This document shows positions 58,330 to 64,000 of a DNA stretch of 64,000 nucleotides, in pieces. The position numbers and the translations under genes were made by a program. The notes beneath the pieces were generated by a model. The model did not search any database. It saw only the letters and a program-made list of their open reading frames with translations, and was not told where the DNA came from. The stretch's first letter is position 1. Each line of letters starts with the position of its first letter. The DNA is from Bacillus tianshenii (GTDB taxonomy: Bacteria; Bacillota; Bacilli; Bacillales; Bacillaceae_N): assembly GCA_020524525.2 (NCBI GenBank), contig CP129018.1, positions 2,856,115 to 2,920,114 on the forward strand. The letters are read 5' to 3'.

Positions 58330-59289
58330 TTATCGTGTTAACAAGCGATAGAGTAATTTTGAAACTTTTATTGTATCATGACGGATCATGTCATTTTGTT
58401 CAAGTATAAAATTATCACTAAACACTTCTAACCCGAGATTTTGCAGCCTTGAAATATCTGCTGTTACTGGTACTGCCTGTTCTTTTTCATACCGTTTTAA
58501 AATGTAGGCCGGAATGGGCTCGTTGTTCACGATAATATAATCAACGCATGGCGCGCCTAAATGATCATATAACGCTTGAATATGGTCACTTGCCGTATAG
58601 CCTAACGTTTCTCCAGGCTGAGTCATCACGTTACAAATATACACCTTCTCCGCTGATGCTCGACAAATTTCATTACCAATATGATCGACAAGCAGGTTGG
58701 GAAGTATACTTGTATAAAGGCTGCCGGGACCTAATACAATTAAATCAGACTTCTTTATTGCGTCAATTGTCTCAGGCAACGCGTCCACATGTGCAGGTGT
58801 TAAGAAAACACGTTTTATCCTTTTATTATATGTGGGAATCTTTGACTCTCCGGATACAATCGTCCCGTCTTCAAGCTCTGCATTCAAAACGATACTGCGG
58901 TTGGCTGCAGGGAGTACTTCTCCTTTTACATTCAAGACTTTACTTGTTTCACGAATAGCATGAACGAAGTCACCAGTAATCGATGTCATGGCAGCAAGAA
59001 ACAGGTTTCCTAGCGCATGACCATTTAAGCCGTTTCCATTCGTAAACCGATGTTGAAATAATTCTTCAAGTAGCGGCTCTACTTCCGATAAAGCCGCCAA
59101 TACATTTCGCACATCCCCCGGGGGCGGAATATCCATCTCATTTCTTAACCGCCCCGAGCTCCCCCCATCATCAGCAACAGTCACAATGGCAGTGATATCA
59201 ATCGGAAACTTCTTCAATCCTCTTAGCAGGACAGAAAGCCCTGTACCCCCGCCGATGACTGTTACCTTTGGTTTCTGTCCATTGGCCAT
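58330..59289 (-). CDS. yvcK: YvcK/GlmR, gluconeogenesis and cell-wall precursor regulator
   Basis: 319-residue CofD-like fold. N-terminal nucleotide-sugar site VIGGGTGLSVLLRGLKKFP and ADDGGSSGRLR, then IPPPGDVRNVLAAL. In B. subtilis it binds UDP-N-acetylglucosamine and stimulates GlmS, and is needed on gluconeogenic carbon sources. The start ATG follows AAGGAAA and lies one base after the rapZ stop codon, so the two are coupled. Confidence 0.96.
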   Translation of the reverse strand: MANGQKPKVTVIGGGTGLSVLLRGLKKFPIDITAIVTVADDGGSSGRLRNEMDIPPPGDVRNVLAALSEVEPLLEELFQHRFTNGNGLNGHALGNLFLAAMTSITGDFVHAIRETSKVLNVKGEVLPAANRSIVLNAELEDGTIVSGESKIPTYNKRIKRVFLTPAHVDALPETIDAIKKSDLIVLGPGSLYTSILPNLLVDHIGNEICRASAEKVYICNVMTQPGETLGYTASDHIQALYDHLGAPCVDYIIVNNEPIPAYILKRYEKEQAVPVTADISRLQNLGLEVFSDNFILEQNDMIRHDTIKVSKLLYRLLTR

Positions 59290-59290
59290 G

Positions 59291-60178
59291 TTACTTTGTT
59301 TCCTTTCTTTTCTCTATATCACGGTGACTTCTTTGTGTCATATACTCTTCCATGAAATGCTTACCAATATATTCAGCAAGTGTTACCGAACGGTGTTGAC
59401 CGCCAGTACAACCGATTGCAATAACGAGCTGACTTTTTCCTTCTCGTTTATATTGAGGAATCATATATGTTAACAAATCAATCAGCTTATTAAGAAAAGT
59501 TTGCGTTTCAGGCTGCTTAAGTACATAGCCGGAGACTTCCTCATTCAACCCAGTTAATGGTCGAAGTGAGTCAATATAATGGGGGTTAGGTAGAAAACGA
59601 ACATCTAGAACAAGGTCCGCATCAATTGGGATGCCATGTTTAAACCCAAATGACATCACATTGATATTAAAGAGATTTTGCTTATTGTTTGCGAATTTAT
59701 CAATGATCGCTTCACGTAGTTGTCGTGGTTTCATCGTCGATGTATTAATAATTGTTTGCGCGCGTCCTTTAAGCTCTTCAAGCATTTTTCTTTCATGCTT
59801 AATGCCTTCAAGCGGAAGCCCTCGTGGTGCAAGAGGGTGCGCACGTCTTGTTTCTTTATATCGGCTAACAAGTGATTGATCATTTGCATCTAAGAAAAGA
59901 ATTTGAGGTGTCAGCCATTCTTGTTTGTTCATTTCATCAATTGCACCTAATAAACTTTCGAAGAAATCTCGGCCACGCAAATCCATTACAATCGCTGCAC
60001 GATCCATTTTATTCCCAGATTCTTTCATCAACTCTAGAAATTTCGGAAGAAGCGTAGGCGGTAGATTATCCACACAGAAATAACCTAAATCCTCAAAGCT
60101 TTGTACTGCTACAGTTTTTCCTGCTCCAGACATACCTGTAATAATGACTAACTGCATATCATGACCATGTTTGCTCAT
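59291..60178 (-). CDS. rapZ: RapZ/YvcJ, RNase adapter-type P-loop protein
   Basis: 295 residues. Walker A GMSGAGKT (15-22) and Walker B-like VMDLRG in the kinase-like N-domain. The C-terminal domain has [15 protein letters not shown]. subtilis YvcJ hydrolyses GTP and affects competence; E. coli RapZ guides RNase E to GlmZ. The RNA partner in Bacillus is unknown. First gene of rapZ-yvcK-whiA-crh here; the Nudix gene is 100 bases upstream. Confidence 0.95.
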   Translation of the reverse strand: MSKHGHDMQLVIITGMSGAGKTVAVQSFEDLGYFCVDNLPPTLLPKFLELMKESGNKMDRAAIVMDLRGRDFFESLLGAIDEMNKQEWLTPQILFLDANDQSLVSRYKETRRAHPLAPRGLPLEGIKHERKMLEELKGRAQTIINTSTMKPRQLREAIIDKFANNKQNLFNINVMSFGFKHGIPIDADLVLDVRFLPNPHYIDSLRPLTGLNEEVSGYVLKQPETQTFLNKLIDLLTYMIPQYKREGKSQLVIAIGCTGGQHRSVTLAEYIGKHFMEEYMTQRSHRDIEKRKETK

Positions 60179-60278
60179 GTCTCCCGCTCCCCCTTGTATA
60201 GAAATCTAGAGTGTCTTAATAATGAATGTCTTTTTCTATATCTATATGTTTATCAGCAGTTTGGTGCACCATGCTTTC

Positions 60279-60737
60279 TTATGATGGATCTAGACGATAA
60301 GAGATTAATTGAAAGTCTGGTGTATAGGTAAAGTTCCCGTAGATAATCCCATTACCTTTCACGACGTAATCAATAATATGATGATCCCCAGGTGCCATTG
60401 GCAAATCCTGTACTGCTTCCACTTCATGCCATGCAATCTTTCCTTCTTCTGATTCGTTTACATTTGTTCCATCATATTCCGTTGCGAAAAACGTAAACAT
60501 CATCCATTCTGAAACAACACGGTCACCATCTTTTATCGTAAACGTAAAAATCCCTTTTACGTTCGGGTTCTTAAGATAAATGCCTGTTTCTTCCCGAAAC
60601 TCTCTTACAACCGTATCTTTAATTGATTCTCCCTGCTCCATCTTTCCGCCGGGGGCTACCCACCATCCGCGGCGAGGTTTTTGAAGCAGCAATACTTTGT
60701 TACCTTCTTGTAAAACACAATTTGTTACACGCTGCAT
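60279..60737 (-). CDS. yvcI: Nudix hydrolase YvcI
   Basis: 152 residues of the MutT/Nudix type. The Nudix box is complete: GGKMEQGESIKDTVVREFREETGI (start near residue 31, ends in REF-REETG). It resembles 8-oxo-dGTP diphosphatase-like proteins; the substrate is not known. The ATG follows GAGGTGA. It is encoded just before rapZ, as in B. subtilis. Confidence 0.92.
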   Translation of the reverse strand: MQRVTNCVLQEGNKVLLLQKPRRGWWVAPGGKMEQGESIKDTVVREFREETGIYLKNPNVKGIFTFTIKDGDRVVSEWMMFTFFATEYDGTNVNESEEGKIAWHEVEAVQDLPMAPGDHHIIDYVVKGNGIIYGNFTYTPDFQLISYRLDPS

Positions 60738-61116
60738 ATTCTCATCTCACCTCTCACGCTCTCTTATTTGGAAAAGGAGCCAGTGAATACCCTTTACATA
60801 ACTCTTCTGACATTATACTATTATTTACATATGCTCACAATGGAGAAACTTCCCGTTCAGCTTTAATGATCAGATGACCAGATAAGTCATTGTAACTATG
60901 AAAGAAAATGTTCGATACTGCTATATTCGTATTTTATTCCTAATTTATCTCTCATGAGCTGAAAATAGGCACAGGGATGCCCTGTGCCAAATGAATTAAT
61001 CAATATAAAAAAGGGGGTCAATTGATTAACTTCATCTTAACGAAAGTTTGTTGCATCTTTATTACAACAGCGTTAAAACAGGGTTACTTCTCTGTTAACT
61101 CCCCTTTTTTTAGATG
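60738..61116. other. 379-base region between trxB and yvcI with several inverted repeats
   Basis: No gene seen. It holds GGCACAGGG/CCCTGTGCC (60968-60988, likely trxB terminator), TTAATCAAT/ATTGATTAA (about 60995-61028) around a G/C tract, AACAG/CTGTT near 61080-61100, and a T-run on the plus strand near 61106. The promoter for yvcI should be within 60738-60960. Confidence 0.5.
60961..60988 (-). terminator. Probable terminator of trxB
   Basis: Perfect 9-bp GC-rich stem GGCACAGGG / CCCTGTGCC with a 3-base loop (60968-60988), followed by TATTTTC on the minus strand. It is 130 bases after the trxB stop codon, so a long 3' end is implied. Confidence 0.6.
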
Positions 61117-62100
<984 letters not shown>

Positions 62101-62170
62101 TCAAAACGGACAATATTTTCTGTACGTTTACTATCGTAATAAAAATCATGTGTTGTTGCTATTAAAATGC

Positions 62171-63715
62171 TCAATTTATTAATGTTTTAACAGTCTTCAC
62201 ATATTTACTTAATGTCGAAACAGATATTCCGTGATATTCCGCGATCTCTGTTTGGGTTTTTCCATTATTACTTTCTCTGCGCCAAAGGTATTCGATTGCT
62301 GCTGCCCATGCACTCGGATTTGTTAATTTGTAATTGGATTCAAACGCATTTGCCAATATTGTAAAGCACATCATATACAAATCCTGCACCTGTACTGTAT
62401 GCACTTCATCATGGATTAGTGAAAACAGCATTTGTGCGATATCTATACCTGTAATCATATTTCGTTCTTCCGGCGTTGCAGTAGCATGTTCGTAGTCCCC
62501 TTGCTTTAACAAGGCGATCGCAAAGGTTTGTAAGAAGTGATCAGCTTCCTCAGCAGTTGCAAAATCCTTAATCATTGTGATTGCTTCATCATTACCGTTT
62601 TGAAACAGCGCAAACAAGGCGAAATACTTCGCCGCATCAGAGTCTGCCTCATATAACACTTTATAAAAATCGTCGTACATTTGCGTTTCAACTTTTTCAG
62701 TAACTTTGTTAACGTCTTTCCACGGCTTTAAACCTTCTTTATCAGGCTCAAGCTTTGTAAGCTCACTCCAAGCTTGTTCTGCAAACCGCTCATTACCTAA
62801 CTGATAGGCAGATACGGCAAGCCAATAGAAGAAGCTCGCGTCACCTTTGTATCCTTTTTTATAAAGGGAACGAAGCCAGCGATAAGCTTGCGCGTAACTT
62901 CCGAGCATTCCAAGTGTTGTACCAAGTTTGTTTCGTTGCTCTATCTCTATAGGGTATACCCGTTCTAGTTGTGTTTGGAACACTTTTGTTTTTGTCTTAT
63001 CTCCAAGATAATGACAGAAGACGGCCATATTACAGAGCGCATGAAGATTTCCTTCATTCTTCTCAAGTACTTCTTCTGTCAGCTGAACGGCTTCTGTCGC
63101 AAGCCCTCGGTAGAAATAAGCAAGTGCTAAATTGTTATAAGCTGCCCAAAATTCGGGGTAATCTTTGATAACCTCTTTAAGCACACCTTCTGCTTCTTCT
63201 AACTTCCCTTCTTCTAGAAGCTTCTTTGCTTCTTCATGACGGATAATTAAAGCTTCTTCCGCTTGAAGGGAATCGCCTGTTTCATCATCTAAGCTATCCT
63301 CAAGCTGCAGCAATTGCAGTAATTCATGGGCATCCTCTGCATACTCCCCATCAGGTGCCTCTCTCAAATATGCTTCTATATGCATCCGTGCCTCATGAAA
63401 CAAACCAAGGTATGCATAATTATTTGCCAAGAAGTAATAACAGTCCGTCATCTCCGGCTCTAACTCACGTAAAACCTTCTCAAGCATCTCATTCGCTTCT
63501 TGATAATGTCCAAGTTCAGCCGTGACAATTGCAAGCTGGCACAAAAATGTAGGTTCTTCTTCATCCATGCTCGCAGCACGCAATAAATAATGCCTTGCTT
63601 TTTTCAGATCACGTTGCTGATATGCTTTCAGGCCTTTTTTGAAAAAATGTTCACCATCTTGTATAAAAGGAATTACCTTTCCTTGTTTTTTCATAAACTT
63701 CACATCAGTCCTCAT
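62171..63715 (-). CDS. yvcD: TPR-repeat protein YvcD
   Basis: 514 residues, acidic, built mostly of tetratricopeptide repeats (FFKKGLKAYQQRDLKKARHYLLRAASMD near residue 23; GHYQEANEMLEKVL; WAAYNNLALAYFYRGLATEAVQLTEEVL). The last about 30 residues, TQTEIAEYHGISVSTLSKYVKTVKTLIN, look like a helix-turn-helix. It lies between hisIE and trxB as in B. subtilis. Function unknown. The ATG at 63715 is only four bases after GGAGG; a GTG at 63703 or ATG at 63694 are alternatives. Confidence 0.88.
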   Translation of the reverse strand: MRTDVKFMKKQGKVIPFIQDGEHFFKKGLKAYQQRDLKKARHYLLRAASMDEEEPTFLCQLAIVTAELGHYQEANEMLEKVLRELEPEMTDCYYFLANNYAYLGLFHEARMHIEAYLREAPDGEYAEDAHELLQLLQLEDSLDDETGDSLQAEEALIIRHEEAKKLLEEGKLEEAEGVLKEVIKDYPEFWAAYNNLALAYFYRGLATEAVQLTEEVLEKNEGNLHALCNMAVFCHYLGDKTKTKVFQTQLERVYPIEIEQRNKLGTTLGMLGSYAQAYRWLRSLYKKGYKGDASFFYWLAVSAYQLGNERFAEQAWSELTKLEPDKEGLKPWKDVNKVTEKVETQMYDDFYKVLYEADSDAAKYFALFALFQNGNDEAITMIKDFATAEEADHFLQTFAIALLKQGDYEHATATPEERNMITGIDIAQMLFSLIHDEVHTVQVQDLYMMCFTILANAFESNYKLTNPSAWAAAIEYLWRRESNNGKTQTEIAEYHGISVSTLSKYVKTVKTLIN

Positions 63716-63837
63716 AGATCCTCCGAACGATCATTAGTTTTTACCGACGATAGTATAACACACTTACCAAAATGCTCGGAGAACAAACATTAAATTCTCA
63801 TCTTTTCAATATTAGTATGGTTTTCATTCTTACACAA

Positions 63838-63866
63838 GCAGAAAACCGCTGTAATTTCAACAGCGG
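63838..63866 (-). terminator. Terminator of the his operon
   Basis: 7-bp stem CCGCTGT / ACAGCGG (63846-63852 and 63860-63866) with a 7-base loop, followed by TTTTCTGC on the minus strand. It lies 14 bases after the hisE stop codon. Confidence 0.75.
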
Positions 63867-63880
63867 CTTACTCTTGTTCG

Positions 63881-64000
63881 TTATTTTTTCGTCGTATGAC
63901 GTTCTTCTAAGACGTTTAACACCTCATCAAGCGGTAGCTGTTGTTCACGGAGCAGCACAAGTAAATGATACAATAAGTCTGCTGACTCCCACTTCAACTC
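63881..64000 (-). CDS. hisI: Phosphoribosyl-ATP pyrophosphatase, C-terminal end (HisE or HisIE), cut by the window
   Basis: Only the last 39 residues are present (ELKWESADLLYHLLVLLREQ and the tail LPLDEVLNVLEERHTTKK). This matches the end of the HisE domain, with the helix ESADLLYH that carries metal ligands. In Bacillus it is normally fused behind HisI as HisIE; the upstream part lies outside the window. It would be the last gene of the histidine operon, with a terminator just after it. Confidence 0.88.
   Translation of the reverse strand, partial: ELKWESADLLYHLLVLLREQQLPLDEVLNVLEERHTTKK

Overview
The window is chromosomal DNA of an endospore-forming Bacillaceae bacterium (Bacillus in the broad sense). 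Gene content and order follow the Bacillus subtilis yut-yun-suf-yus-yva-yvc region closely. Spore genes are present (yutH, lytH, yunB, a YhcN/YlaJ lipoprotein, two CotF-type coat proteins), together with sigI-rsgI, crh, cggR and Bacillus-type SAM and lysine riboswitches. I cannot name the species. There is no prophage, insertion sequence, CRISPR array or rRNA. One tRNA gene, tRNA-Arg(CCG), is present. Most genes lie on the minus strand.

Layout. 1-9.2 kb: the hom end (cut by the window edge), a D-2-hydroxyacid dehydrogenase, yutH, pgpA, yutF, a SufR-like Fe-S regulator, yutE, class II fructose bisphosphatase, and small conserved genes. 9.2-21 kb: lipA, lytH, a methionine/alanine-type NSS transporter with its 31-residue small subunit, an NhaC-family transporter behind a complete lysine riboswitch, yunB, an HD-GYP protein, and yunC-yunF. 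21-27.4 kb: a YidC insertase preceded by an 89-residue MifM-like leader ORF, then the sufCDSUB operon. 27.4-34.8 kb: a gene-poor gap, an AhpD-like protein, metY with a SAM riboswitch, an SCP2 protein, sigI-rsgI, yusE-yusF, gcvH and yusI. 34.9-42.7 kb: the fadN-fadA-fadE beta-oxidation operon with a FadR-type operator, proline dehydrogenase, and coat proteins. 42.8-55.8 kb: smpB, rnr, est, secG, the glycolytic cluster cggR-gapA-pgk-tpiA-gpmI-eno, a glutaredoxin-like gene and rpoN. 56-64 kb: the tRNA, clpP with a CtsR box, crh-whiA-yvcK-rapZ, a Nudix hydrolase, trxB, a TPR protein and the hisE end.

The most interesting item is upstream of yidC (20,995-22,053). The leader ORF encodes a short protein with one N-terminal membrane segment and a charged C-terminal tail. 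Its last codons form a perfect 10-bp stem with the Shine-Dalgarno sequence of yidC. B. subtilis MifM-YidC2 has this same architecture, in which a translation-arrest peptide senses membrane-insertion capacity. The sequence here looks diverged, so it is a good candidate for an undescribed arrest peptide. Other regulatory points of note are the lysine riboswitch assigning lysine transport to an NhaC-family protein, an 11-bp-phased direct repeat at the suf promoter together with a SufR-like gene 22 kb away, a hairpin that buries the ribosome binding site of a small gene at 7.7 kb, and the absence of ssrA next to smpB.

Start codons were chosen by ribosome binding site. Several are non-ATG, and several differ from the longest open frame.
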